NCBI GenBank assembly: GCA_046565765.1
Contig: JBKHXX010000026.1
Span: 1-64,000, forward strand
DNA: 64,000 nucleotides
Direction of reading: 5' to 3'
DNA from: JBFMCT01 sp046565765
GTDB taxonomy: Bacteria > Actinomycetota > Acidimicrobiia > Acidimicrobiales > AC-14
Notes under the pieces: model-generated
The model's database searches: none
The model's input: the letters and a program-made list of their open reading frames with translations, nothing else
What the model was told of the DNA's origin: nothing
Shown here: positions 44,759 to 53,279 of the stretch, piece after piece
Numbering within the stretch: position 1 is the first letter of the stretch
How the letters are laid out: each line of letters opens with the position of its first letter
Position numbers and translations under genes: made by a program

Positions 44759-47199
44759 CCTTGCGCTCCGCCGGAGACGGTGACCCGGGCGGCGTCCTTC
44801 GGGCTGCCGCCGACGCGGCCGGTGACCTTGGCGCCCTCACCCGGCCAGCCGGGCGTGGCCAGGTTCTTGAACTTCCGGGCGCCGGCCCAGACGTGGGACC
44901 CGCTGCCGCGCTCGCTGGGGTTGCGCCCGGCCGCGATGTAGCCCTCGGTGCCCGTGACCTTGTCGTGGGGCTTCCAGGCGGCGGGGGAGCCGGTGATGGG
45001 ACGGCCTTCGATCTCGCCTTCGCCGGTGACGGCCGCCGGCTGCCTGGCCTCACGGTTCGAACGAGGCCGGAACAGGAACTCGTTGTTGCCGGTCACCATG
45101 CCTTCGCCGACGGCGAAGGACCCGGTGATGCGGCCCGGCACGTTGGACGCGGGCGCCCCGTTGTCGGCCTCCTGCCTGGCCTCGTTCTCCCTGCCGGCCA
45201 GGCGCCGGGCCTGGGCCACGGGCACCGAGAAGCCCTGCCAGTTGGCCTCCTCGTCGGACGCCGGCTCGGCGGGCCGCATCTCGCCGTAGTAGGAGGACCC
45301 GGTGATGTCGTTGCGGTAGCCGCGCTCGGTGCCGGTGACGTTGTCGGCGTGCAGCGGAAGGTCGCCGGTCACGGCCACACCCTCGGGCCGGGGGTCGAGC
45401 CGCCGGGCGGCGGAGCTCCCCTGGTCGGGCTCGCACCACCCGAAGGCGGTGGAGGGGCCCTGGTAGGGCGTGCCGGTCAGCGGGCGGCAGGAACCGGGCT
45501 CGTCGCCGGTGACGTTGGGCCGGTGCTCCACGCTGGGACCGGTGACGCGCTGGCCCCCCCACGTCTGCGCGACCGTCACCTTGCCGCCGGTGGCCGGGTC
45601 CAGACGGGACCGGTTGATGTGGGCGGCCGGCGCGGTGCCGCCACCCATGCCGGCGCACTCACTCGTGGAGAGGTTCTGGTACTGGTCGCCGGTGATGGGG
45701 CGGCAGGAGCCGGCCTCGTTGCCGGTGACACGCCCGCTGCGACCGACGGGGGTGCCGGTGACGGCCCATCCCTTGTCGGTGGCTTCCAGTGGGTGCCAGG
45801 CCGCGTCTTCGCTCGGGAGCACCGCTCCACTCTGGGTACCCAGCCTGGTGCCGACCGCGGTGGCCCCGTGCGGGTCGGCCCGGCGCGGGAACTGCGTCGG
45901 GCGGTAGGTCCCATCGGGACGCGGCGTCAGGTCGTCGTGGAACTTCTGGTCGGCCTCGCCGGTGATGCGGAGGTGCTCGCCGAACTCGTCGCCGGTGATG
46001 GGCACCCGGTTGCGGACCGTGGTGCCGGACACGACCAGGCCCTGCGGAGTCCGCACGTGCCCGACCTTCGGCCCCGAGGCCATGGCGGGGGCGGACCCGT
46101 CGGCGCCGACGTACTGCGTGCCCGTCACCGGGAGCGCGGCGCCCGGCTCGTCGCCCGTGACCCGCACGCCCGGGCCGATGCGCAGGCCGGTCACCCGCTG
46201 GTCGCGGTGCGTCGGGGACGCGACGACCTTGGCCGGGTAGTCGACCCGTCCCTCGGGCTGGGGCCGGCTGAGCCCTGCGGCGCCCCGGCGGCTCGCCTGG
46301 GCGCGGCGAGCCATGGCCTGGTCGCGGCCGGAGCCGGCAGCCACGACGTGCTCGTCCTGAGGGACGTTCAGGTTCTCGGGGGCGGGCGCCGGGGCGCCGG
46401 TACCGGCGCCGGCGGCGGCCGCCGTGCGGTCGGTGCCTGCGCTCAGCGCCTGCTTGCCCTGGGACAGCTGGCGGCGGCGCTCCTTGGAGACGGCGCGTCC
46501 GAAGTGGGCGGCGGCCACGCCGTCGGCCGGGGCGGCTGCCTGGGCCGGAGCCGGAGCCGGCGCCGGCGCCGGCGCCGGGGCGGCAGCTTGGGTGGCCTTG
46601 GGCGGCCGTTGACGGGAAGGGGCCGGAGCGGACCCTGCGCCGGTAAGGGCCTGCTTGCCCTGGGACAGCTGGCGGCGGCGCTGCATGGAAACGGTGCGGC
46701 CGAAGTGGGCGGCGGCCACGCCGTCGGCCGGGACGGGCGTGCGCGCCGGAGCCTCCTGGGCGCCGTCGGGCGCCGCTTGACCGTCGGGAGCGGCGGCCCG
46801 CGGTGCGGCCGTCTGGGCCCCGTTGCCGTTCAGCGCCTGCTTGCCCTGGGACAGCTGGCGGCGGCGCTCCATGGAAACGCTGCGGCCGAAGTGGGCGGCG
46901 GCCACGCCGTCGCTCGGCGCGGCGGCGCGCGCCGGCGCCTGCTGGGCGCCGTCGGACGCGCTCGAACCGTTGGAGGCGACGGGGGGCGCTCCCGCTCCGT
47001 TGCTCTGCATGCGCTCGGGGGCGGGCGCCGAGCCCGCGCCGTTGACGTCTGCGGGCGGCGCGCCGGCGCCGTTCAGGGCCTGCTTGCCCTGGGACAGCTG
47101 GCGGCGGCGGGTAGCCGCGGCGGCGCGACCCTCGCGGGCGGAAGAGCTGAACTCGCCCAGGGCGGAAGCGTCGGCGGTGTCGACCGCGTACATGCCCAT
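44755..47199 (-). CDS. csoS2: Carboxysome scaffold protein CsoS2
   Basis: An 814-aa intrinsically disordered scaffold. The N-terminal region has four RuBisCO-binding repeats with the invariant core RRRQLSQGKQAL. The middle region has about five VTG...VTGxExG...(P)(I/V/L)TG repeats, some with the paired Cys (GSCRP...EC/WC) known from shell-interacting M-repeats. A conserved C-terminal region follows (VTGTEGYIAAG, HVWAGARKF). The ATG at 47199 follows GGAGGCGG; an opening at 47277 is rejected because it overlaps the upstream small gene. CsoS2 links RuBisCO to the shell. No slippery-site-dependent short form was assessed. Confidence 0.92.
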   Translation of the reverse strand: MGMYAVDTADASALGEFSSSAREGRAAAATRRRQLSQGKQALNGAGAPPADVNGAGSAPAPERMQSNGAGAPPVASNGSSASDGAQQAPARAAAPSDGVAAAHFGRSVSMERRRQLSQGKQALNGNGAQTAAPRAAAPDGQAAPDGAQEAPARTPVPADGVAAAHFGRTVSMQRRRQLSQGKQALTGAGSAPAPSRQRPPKATQAAAPAPAPAPAPAPAQAAAPADGVAAAHFGRAVSKERRRQLSQGKQALSAGTDRTAAAAGAGTGAPAPAPENLNVPQDEHVVAAGSGRDQAMARRAQASRRGAAGLSRPQPEGRVDYPAKVVASPTHRDQRVTGLRIGPGVRVTGDEPGAALPVTGTQYVGADGSAPAMASGPKVGHVRTPQGLVVSGTTVRNRVPITGDEFGEHLRITGEADQKFHDDLTPRPDGTYRPTQFPRRADPHGATAVGTRLGTQSGAVLPSEDAAWHPLEATDKGWAVTGTPVGRSGRVTGNEAGSCRPITGDQYQNLSTSECAGMGGGTAPAAHINRSRLDPATGGKVTVAQTWGGQRVTGPSVEHRPNVTGDEPGSCRPLTGTPYQGPSTAFGWCEPDQGSSAARRLDPRPEGVAVTGDLPLHADNVTGTERGYRNDITGSSYYGEMRPAEPASDEEANWQGFSVPVAQARRLAGRENEARQEADNGAPASNVPGRITGSFAVGEGMVTGNNEFLFRPRSNREARQPAAVTGEGEIEGRPITGSPAAWKPHDKVTGTEGYIAAGRNPSERGSGSHVWAGARKFKNLATPGWPGEGAKVTGRVGGSPKDAARVTVSGGAQG

Positions 47200-47200
47200 C

Positions 47201-47419
47201 TCAGCCGCCTCCACCCGGGTGGACGGTGAGGGTCGGCGCGGCCGCACCAGGCGCAGCCGCGGCCGCGGTGCGGCCACCGCCGCCGGTGAGCGCCTGCTTG
47301 CCCTGGGACAGCTGGCGGCGTCGCTGCATCGCCGCGACGCGGCCGCCCCGGGCGAGATCGCCGCTGTCGGCGGTCTTCACCGCGTGGATCCCCGCTCGCA
47401 GCGGGCTCCGGCGGGCCAT
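47201..47419 (-). CDS. Mini-CsoS2: single RuBisCO-binding-repeat protein (72 aa)
   Basis: A separate reading frame between cbbS and csoS2. Its N-terminus (AGIHAVKTADSGDLARGG) aligns with the start of full CsoS2 (MGMYAVDTADASALG). It holds one complete N-repeat core, RRRQLSQGKQAL, then a Gly/Ala/Pro tail ending in HPGGGG. It starts 2 nt after the cbbS stop and ends 1 nt before the csoS2 ATG, which has its own ribosome-binding site. It may be a genuine stand-alone RuBisCO-binding peptide made by duplication of the csoS2 5' end. The alternative is a frameshift that split one five-repeat csoS2. Confidence 0.65.
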   Translation of the reverse strand: MARRSPLRAGIHAVKTADSGDLARGGRVAAMQRRRQLSQGKQALTGGGGRTAAAAAPGAAAPTLTVHPGGGG

Positions 47420-47421
47420 GT

Positions 47422-47763
47422 TCAGCGGGCCCCGGCGCGGTGGACGATGAACGCCGTGCCCTGGGACTGCATGTAGTTGTCGTAGCCGAGGAGGCGGACG
47501 TGGTGACCGGGATTGGCCCGGTGGCACGCGTCCAGCTCGGCCAAGACCCTGTCCACCGACCGCTCGCCGAAGAGCGGGAGCTCCCACAGGTACCAGAAGT
47601 TGGACATGGACTTCTCCGGCTCGGTGTGCTCGATGGCCGGGGACCAGCCCTGCTCGACGAGGTACGCGATCTGGTAGCGGAGCCGCTCGGGCGTCAGCGG
47701 AGTCAGGTAGGAGAAGGTCTCCACGTGGCGCGGGGTGGGCCCGTAGGGTTCAATGTGCGTCAT
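47422..47763 (-). CDS. cbbS: RuBisCO small subunit (form IA)
   Basis: A 113-aa protein with the small-subunit signature: ETFSYLTPLTPERLRYQIAYL, W-x-P-A-I-E-H-T-E, FWYLWELPLFGE, GHHVRLLGYDNYMQSQG. AAAGGAG lies about 8 nt before the ATG at 47763; a TTG one codon upstream is unlikely. It forms the L8S8 holoenzyme with CbbL and creates part of the CsoS2 binding surface. Confidence 0.96.
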   Translation of the reverse strand: MTHIEPYGPTPRHVETFSYLTPLTPERLRYQIAYLVEQGWSPAIEHTEPEKSMSNFWYLWELPLFGERSVDRVLAELDACHRANPGHHVRLLGYDNYMQSQGTAFIVHRAGAR

Positions 47764-47786
47764 CAATAGCTCCTTTCGGGCCCTCT

Positions 47787-47805
47787 CCTCCCGGGGGCCG
47801 GGAGG
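47787..47805 (-). promoter_or_regulatory. cbbL-cbbS intercistronic hairpin
   Basis: A perfect 8-bp stem (CCTCCCGG/CCGGGAGG) with a 3-nt loop lies in the 82-nt gap, with the cbbS ribosome-binding site just after it. It lacks a T-run and lies inside the operon. It may act as an mRNA stabiliser or partial terminator tuning cbbL against downstream genes. Confidence 0.4.
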
Positions 47806-47845
47806 GTGAGGCGCGGGAAGTGTGGAACCGGCGACCAGCCCGCGA

Positions 47846-49285
47846 TCAGGCGGTGATCTTGTCCACGGTGTCGAACTCGAACTTGATTTCCTTCCAGGTC
47901 TCCATGGCGATGGCCAGCTCGGGGCTGTGGCGGGCCGCCTCGGTCAGGATCTCCCGACCTTCCTTCTCGACCTGACGGCCCTGGTTGCGGGCCTCCACGC
48001 ACGCCTCCAGCGCCACCCGGTTGGCGTGGGCCCCGGGGGCGTTGCCCCAGGGGTGGCCGAGCGTGCCGCCGCCGAACTGCAGGCAGGCGTCGTCGCCGAA
48101 GATGGCCACCAGGGCGGGCATGTGCCAGACGTGGATGCCTCCCGAGGCGACGGGGATGACGCCGGGCATCGAGCCCCAGTCCTGGTCGAAGAAGATGCCC
48201 CGCTTGCGGTTCTCGGGGATGTAGGACTCCCGCAGCGTGTCGATCCAGCCCATGGTGGCCTCGCGGTCGCCTTCCAGCTTGCCGACGACGGTGCCGGCGT
48301 GGAGGTGGTCGCCGCCGGACAGGCGCAGGCACTTGGCCAGCACCCGGAAGTGGATGCCGTGCATGGGGTGGCGGTCGATCACCGCGTGCATGGCGCGGTG
48401 GATGTGGAGCAGCATGCCGTTCTCCCGGCACCAGTTGGCCAGGCCCGTGTTGGCGGTGAAGCCGGCCGTGAGGAAGTCGTGCATGATGATCGGGGCCCCG
48501 AGCGACTTGGCGAACTCGGCCCGCTTGTACATCTCCTCGGGCGTGGGCGCCGTGCAGTTGAGGTAGTGGCCCTTCTTCTCGCCCGTCTCGGCGGTGGCCT
48601 TGTTGACCGCTTCCATCACGAACTCGAAGCGGTGGTTCCAGCGCATGAAGGGCTGGCTGTTGATGTTCTCGTCGTCCTTGGTGAAGTCGAGCCCACCGCG
48701 CAGGCACTCGTAGACGGCCCGGCCGTAGTTTTTGGCCGAAAGGCCGAGCTTGGGCTTGATGGTGCAGCCCAGCAGGGCGCGCCCGTACTTGTTGAGGCGG
48801 TCGCGCTCCATCTGGATGCCGTTGGGGGGCCCGCCGCAGGTCTTCACGTAGGCGATCGGGAAGCGGATGTCCTCGAGGCGCAGGCTGCGGATGGCCTTGA
48901 AGCCGAAGACGTTGCCCACGAGGGAGGTCAGGACGTTGACGACCGAGCCTTCCTCGAACAGGTCGATCGGGTAGGCGACAAAGGCGAAGAAGGCGTTCTC
49001 GGAGCTTTCCTTGATCGGGTCGATCCGGTAGGCCCGACCCTTGTAGTACTCGAGGTCGGTGAGGAAGTCGGTCCACACCGTGGTCCAGGTGCCGGTGGAC
49101 GACTCGGCTGCCACGGCCGCGGCCGCTTCTTCCTTCGGCACGCCCTGCTGGGGGACCACCTTGAACACGGCCAGGAGGTCGGTGTCCAGCGGCACGTAAT
49201 CCGGGGTCCAGTAGGTGTCGGCGTAATTCTTGACGCCGGCCTGGTAGCCGCCCTTGCCGTTGCTCTGGCCGTTGCTCTGTGCCAC
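47846..49285 (-). CDS. cbbL: RuBisCO large subunit (form IA, carboxysomal)
   Basis: A 479-aa protein with a complete active site: Lys177 and Lys179 in TIKPKLG, carbamylated Lys203 in DFTKDDENINS, His296 region HIHRAMH and loop-6 Lys336 in VGKLEGD. Association with cso genes marks it as form IA. It carboxylates ribulose 1,5-bisphosphate. The GTG at 49285 was chosen because GAGGAG lies about 7 nt upstream; the frame stays open to 49369 but lacks a ribosome-binding site there. It heads the 13-gene operon. No CbbQ/CbbO or CbbX activase gene is in the window. Confidence 0.96.
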   Translation of the reverse strand: MAQSNGQSNGKGGYQAGVKNYADTYWTPDYVPLDTDLLAVFKVVPQQGVPKEEAAAAVAAESSTGTWTTVWTDFLTDLEYYKGRAYRIDPIKESSENAFFAFVAYPIDLFEEGSVVNVLTSLVGNVFGFKAIRSLRLEDIRFPIAYVKTCGGPPNGIQMERDRLNKYGRALLGCTIKPKLGLSAKNYGRAVYECLRGGLDFTKDDENINSQPFMRWNHRFEFVMEAVNKATAETGEKKGHYLNCTAPTPEEMYKRAEFAKSLGAPIIMHDFLTAGFTANTGLANWCRENGMLLHIHRAMHAVIDRHPMHGIHFRVLAKCLRLSGGDHLHAGTVVGKLEGDREATMGWIDTLRESYIPENRKRGIFFDQDWGSMPGVIPVASGGIHVWHMPALVAIFGDDACLQFGGGTLGHPWGNAPGAHANRVALEACVEARNQGRQVEKEGREILTEAARHSPELAIAMETWKEIKFEFDTVDKITA

Positions 49286-49372
49286 GCGGTTCTCCTCGGC
49301 TGAAGCCCCGATCTGGGCCCGGTTCGTACGCCCACTGCGGGGTCTGACACTTGTCGTGAATGACTTCATCCG

Positions 49373-49401
49373 ACCCTACGCCGACCTGACCGCGGAGTAA
49401 A
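49373..49401 (-). promoter_or_regulatory. Putative cbb/cso operon promoter
   Basis: On the minus strand TTTACT (49401-49396) and TAGGGT (49378-49373) are separated by 17 nt, about 88 nt before the cbbL GTG. The weak -35 fits an activator-dependent promoter. Confidence 0.45.
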
Positions 49402-49403
49402 GT

Positions 49404-49426
49404 TAAAAGTCAGTTATATGTAATCA
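49404..49426. promoter_or_regulatory. Putative CbbR operator (TNA-N7-TNA tandem)
   Basis: Three TNA half-sites (TAA 49404, TTA 49414, TCA 49424) recur every 10 bp, matching the TNA-N7-TNA pattern described for CbbR. They sit immediately upstream of the -35 of the cbbL promoter in a strikingly AT-rich patch (49397-49438). Confidence 0.5.
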
Positions 49427-49581
49427 GTTTTTAGTTATGGGCGACTTTCTCCCGGCGGACTCGGCGACAGTGTCCACGCCCTGGCTCTGCGCCGCAACAG
49501 CTGAACCTTGCGGTGGCACACGCAGGGCGGTGTACTTCCACTCGCCAAACCCATAAAGGAACACCTAACCTTCATCACCGC

Positions 49582-50511
49582 ATGGCTATGACATTGAGCC
49601 AGCTCCGCACGTTCCTCGCGGTGGCCGACGCGGGGTCCGTCCGGGTCGCCGCCGACTCGCTCCTCGTCTCCCAGCCGGCCGTCTCGGCCGCCATCGCCAG
49701 CCTGGAGCGTGAGCTGGGGGTGGAGCTCGTCGCCCGCCATGGCCGCAGCCTCCGCCTCACCGCGGCCGGAGCCGCCTTTGCCGAAGACGTGCGCAGCAGC
49801 CTGGGCCTGCTCGACCAGGGCTCCCGCCGGGCCCGCAGCGTGGAGGACCCGGCCAGGGGCACGGTTCGGCTCGTCGCGGTGGCCACTGCCGCCGAGCGGG
49901 TGCTGCTGCCCGTCGTCGCCCGCTTCCGTGAGCAGTACCCCGAGGCCGGCGTCACCATCCAGGTGGGGAACCGGATGACGGTGTGGGAGACGCTGCGCCA
50001 CCACGAGGCCGACCTCGTCGTAGCCGGGCGACCGCCGGCCACCGTACCGGCGGAGACGCTGGCCCGTGGCGCGAACCGGCTCGTCGTCATCGGCCCCGCG
50101 CCGGCGGCGCCACGGAACCACGGTGCCGACGGGGTGCAGGACCCGGCCCGTGAGACCTGGCTGTTGCGGGAACCGGGATCAGGGACGCGTGCGGCGGCCG
50201 ACGCCCTGCTGGCCGAGCTCGATATCGACCCGCCCACGATGATCCTCGGGTCCAACGCCGCCATCGAGCGGGGCGTGGAGCTGGGGCTGGGGGTGGGATT
50301 GATCTCCCTCGACGCCGCCACCGAACGCATATCCGAGGGGGCCGTCACCGTGTGGCCCTGCCGTGGCACCCCCATCGACCGGCCCTGGCACCTGGTTTGC
50401 TGCTCGGGTGTACCGCTCGGCCCGACCGCCCTCGCACTGGTGAGATCGATGGTCGGGCCCGGCGGCAGCCTGAAGGCGACGGCCGAGGGGAGGCGGATCC
50501 TCCGGAGCTAG
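49582..50511 (+). CDS. cbbR: LysR-type regulator, probable CbbR
   Basis: A 309-aa LysR-family protein: an N-terminal winged helix-turn-helix (residues about 3-62, LSQLRTFLAVAD, SQPAVSAAIASLERELG) and a substrate-binding domain. It is divergent from the RuBisCO operon with a 296-nt shared control region, the usual cbbR arrangement; such regulators sense metabolites such as RuBP or NADPH. The start may be ATG 49582 or 49588. No close ribosome-binding site is visible (AAAGGAA is over 20 nt away) and TAACCT 12 nt upstream hints at a very short leader. Confidence 0.85.
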   Translation: MAMTLSQLRTFLAVADAGSVRVAADSLLVSQPAVSAAIASLERELGVELVARHGRSLRLTAAGAAFAEDVRSSLGLLDQGSRRARSVEDPARGTVRLVAVATAAERVLLPVVARFREQYPEAGVTIQVGNRMTVWETLRHHEADLVVAGRPPATVPAETLARGANRLVVIGPAPAAPRNHGADGVQDPARETWLLREPGSGTRAAADALLAELDIDPPTMILGSNAAIERGVELGLGVGLISLDAATERISEGAVTVWPCRGTPIDRPWHLVCCSGVPLGPTALALVRSMVGPGGSLKATAEGRRILRS

Positions 50512-50564
50512 GGGCGCGGGCACGCGACGGGGCCGGGGCGCCGCACGAGCGTGGGTTGCGCCGG

Positions 50565-52283
50565 TCAGCCCACCAGCGCCGGGATGGAGAACGCCCCTGG
50601 TCCGCCCGCGTTGACCAGCGTGGAAGCGCAGTCCTGGGGGGGCGGCGCCCACACGTCGGCCTTGGCGTGGGACAGCCCGAGGGCCCGGTAGAGCGGCTCG
50701 ACGATCTCGGCCCGCACCCCCGGCACGGCGGCGGTGATGCCGTTGACGGTGTCGAGCTCGATGAGCCCGGCATTCAGGCCCAGCACCAGCACGTTGGCCG
50801 TCACGCTGGAGACCGACACGGCGGGGAGTGTCACGGTCGCGGCGCTGACCGACTGGGGCGGAGCGTCGGCCGTGTAGGGCGGGTAGAACGAGAGCGTCGT
50901 GCCCGGGTTGCCCGGCGCGGTGGCGGTGAGGACGGTGTCGGTGTCCACGGTGACCAGGCCGGCCACGCTGACCAGGCGGGTGGTGGACAGGACCGGTGAT
51001 GCGGCGGTGGCGAGCTGGCTGTCGGCCACCGACCCCAGGCGGGCCCGGGCCAGGTCGGTCTCGGCCCGGATGTCGACACGGGCGGGCTCACCCGGCGCGG
51101 TGCAGACCATCGTGTCCAGGTGGGCCCGGGCGCTTCCTGCCTCGAGGTAGTAGGGCGCCCGCACGTCGGTGAGGCCCAGGCCGCTGAGCAGGACGCGAAG
51201 GTGCACTTCGATCAGCACCCGGATCTGGGCGGTCGAGGCGGTGGTGAGGTACGTCCCCGCGCCGTCCGTGCCCGGGGGGCCCGATCGGACCTGTGGCGCC
51301 TCGATCAACCCCACCTTCACTCGAGCGAAGTTGAGGCCGGGGATGGGTCCCAGTTCGGACGCGGCCAGGTCGAAGGAGGCGAAGTGGTCGCCGTCGGCCA
51401 GGATGGCGCCGCCCCGGACGATGTCGAGCACTCGGAGGGACGCCTGGGCCAGGTCGGTGCCGTCGCTGACGGTCCCGGTCACCCCGAACAGCTCGCGCAG
51501 CGTGAAGCTGGCCCCCATGGTGGTGGCGACCTGGGCGGCGATGGTGGCCAGCGGGGTGGCCGCCGCCGCGGCGGTGGGGGAGCCGTCGGCGTTGAGGGCG
51601 TCGACGGTGGCGTTGAGGAGCCGGCGGAAGGTGATCGATGTGTCGAGGGCCCCGTCGACGGACCCGGCGGTGAGCCCGAGGGCGGCGCGGAGGCGGTCGA
51701 AGGTGACGGTGCCGTCGGCGATGCCCTTCCAGCCCACCGCGTCCACGTTGACCGTCCCGGGGCTGACGACGTGGGAGAGGAGGCGGTTCAGGATCCGCAC
51801 GTCCGTGCTCCCGACCGTGCCGCTCACCCCGGCGAGCGTCGAGCCCACCGCGACGGTCCCCATCGGCCCCGTCATGGAGGCCACCGCCCGGGCCGTCACC
51901 GACGTGCGCCCGCTGACGAACTGGTTGGCCACGGGCGACGTCACCCGCACCCGGAGGGCGGTGGCGGTGGCGGCCGTCCCGGCCACGAACCCGCCGCCCG
52001 AGACGGTCCCCAGCTCCACGGAGAGGTCGTGGCCGGCCGCGTCCCATGGAAAGGCGTTGCGGTGGGCGCTCTCCCGGGCGGCCTGGAGCTCGGCGCCGGA
52101 GCCCAGCACCCGCACCGCGTCGAGGGCGGCGAGGTCGGCCACCCGTTGGTTGTCCCGGCGGGTCAGCGCCAAGCGGCCGATGTCGATGGAGAGGCCGGCG
52201 GCGATGGTGGCGACGACCACGCCCACGCAAGCCAGGACCATGATCGCCCCGCGCTCGCGCTCGGGGCAGTCGAGAGTGCGCAT
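50565..52283 (-). CDS. TadG-like membrane-anchored secreted protein
   Basis: A 572-aa protein. A short N-terminus (CPERERGAIMVL) leads into a hydrophobic helix (about 16-36) and the TadG/TadE-like pattern LSIDIGRLALTRRDNQRVADLAALDAVRVLG, typical of Flp-pilus pseudopilin-like proteins. The long remainder is exported, Ala/Thr/Val-rich, and of unknown fold. GGAG 8 nt before the ATG at 52283 supports that start over the GTG at 52295. No other tad pilus genes are nearby. It lies downstream of the sigma/anti-sigma pair and may be a target or operon member. Confidence 0.75.
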   Translation of the reverse strand: MRTLDCPERERGAIMVLACVGVVVATIAAGLSIDIGRLALTRRDNQRVADLAALDAVRVLGSGAELQAARESAHRNAFPWDAAGHDLSVELGTVSGGGFVAGTAATATALRVRVTSPVANQFVSGRTSVTARAVASMTGPMGTVAVGSTLAGVSGTVGSTDVRILNRLLSHVVSPGTVNVDAVGWKGIADGTVTFDRLRAALGLTAGSVDGALDTSITFRRLLNATVDALNADGSPTAAAAATPLATIAAQVATTMGASFTLRELFGVTGTVSDGTDLAQASLRVLDIVRGGAILADGDHFASFDLAASELGPIPGLNFARVKVGLIEAPQVRSGPPGTDGAGTYLTTASTAQIRVLIEVHLRVLLSGLGLTDVRAPYYLEAGSARAHLDTMVCTAPGEPARVDIRAETDLARARLGSVADSQLATAASPVLSTTRLVSVAGLVTVDTDTVLTATAPGNPGTTLSFYPPYTADAPPQSVSAATVTLPAVSVSSVTANVLVLGLNAGLIELDTVNGITAAVPGVRAEIVEPLYRALGLSHAKADVWAPPPQDCASTLVNAGGPGAFSIPALVG

Positions 52284-52346
52284 GGAGCTCTCCACGAAGT
52301 GCGGTGTGTGGTTCGGATGTGGACCGGCGCGCGGCGCGCCGGGGAG

Positions 52347-53279
52347 CTATCGGGCTGCGGGCGGTCCCGCTCCGGGGGCGGTCGGAGGGGCGGGGGCGGC
52401 GGGGGAGGGGGGGCTTGGGGCACCGGCGGCCCCGGCGGCCCCGGGGGCGGCCCCCGCCCGCGCTCCCGTCGGCGTCGATCCGGCCACCGGGCGCCCGGGA
52501 GCTTCCGGTGTGCCGGGCCCCGTGGGCCCGACCGGAAGGGCCTCCGACGGCGGGCCGGGGGTGGTTCCCCCCGGCGGGCCGGGATCGACGCCCGCGGGCG
52601 GTCCACCCGGGACGACCGGGAGGTTGCCGGGCGTGACGCCGGCCGGAGGTCCGGGAACGACGCCGGCGGGGGTGGAGGCGGGCGGCCCGGCGGTGGTGGG
52701 CACAGAGGCAGGTGGCGCCGGTACGGCCGGCGTCCCGGCCGCGGGACCGGCCGAGGGATCGGCTGGCAGGGCCGGCGTCGTGGTGGGGGGCCCGCTCTTG
52801 GGGGAGGCCGGCCGGGAGTCGAACTCGAAGGGCGTCACCGCTTCCAGGACCTGCACGACGGCCTCCCGGGCAGGGGCGGGGAGCACGTGGGTGGCGGCGG
52901 CCACTGGCAGGGCGACGCCGGCCAGGGCCAGGCCGGCGCCCACGCCGGCCATGACCCGCCGGGCCCGCGGGCGGTACGGCCGGGCGGGGGGCGTGTGCCA
53001 GCCGTTTTGCGGCGTCGAACGTACCTGCGGGGTCCGTTCGACGCCGGAGAACGATCGGATCGAAGCCGCCGGGGCGGGCCGCATCAGGCGGGCGAGGGCG
53101 GAGCCGACCGGGGGGGCGGGCAGGGCGGCCAGCTCGGCCAACCCCGTGTCGATGGCGGCGAGGGCTTCGTCCTCCTGCCAGCCGGGATGCGGCTCGCCTA
53201 CCAGGAAGGCCTCGATGGCCTCGTCGCTGAGGATGTCGGTGGTGCCCATCTCGTTCCCGTCATCGCCGGCGGCGGTCAT
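52347..53279 (-). CDS. Putative anti-sigma factor with Pro/Gly-rich extracellular tail
   Basis: A 310-aa protein whose ATG overlaps the sigma-factor stop (ATGA), the usual sigma/anti-sigma layout. Residues 1-105 are cytoplasmic (ILSDEAIEAFLVGEPHPGWQEDEALAAIDTGLAEL), then comes a membrane helix (about 109-130), then about 150 residues dominated by GPP, PAG and TP repeats. No zinc-binding anti-sigma motif (HxxxCxxC) is present, so the assignment rests on topology and gene order. The Pro-rich outside part could span or bind the cell wall. Confidence 0.65.
   Translation of the reverse strand: MTAAGDDGNEMGTTDILSDEAIEAFLVGEPHPGWQEDEALAAIDTGLAELAALPAPPVGSALARLMRPAPAASIRSFSGVERTPQVRSTPQNGWHTPPARPYRPRARRVMAGVGAGLALAGVALPVAAATHVLPAPAREAVVQVLEAVTPFEFDSRPASPKSGPPTTTPALPADPSAGPAAGTPAVPAPPASVPTTAGPPASTPAGVVPGPPAGVTPGNLPVVPGGPPAGVDPGPPGGTTPGPPSEALPVGPTGPGTPEAPGRPVAGSTPTGARAGAAPGAAGAAGAPSPPSPAAPAPPTAPGAGPPAAR

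Noticed and set aside
47200..47277. CsoS2 starting at 47277
   Set aside because: The start at 47199 has GGAGGCGG upstream and the extra residues overlap the mini-CsoS2 frame.
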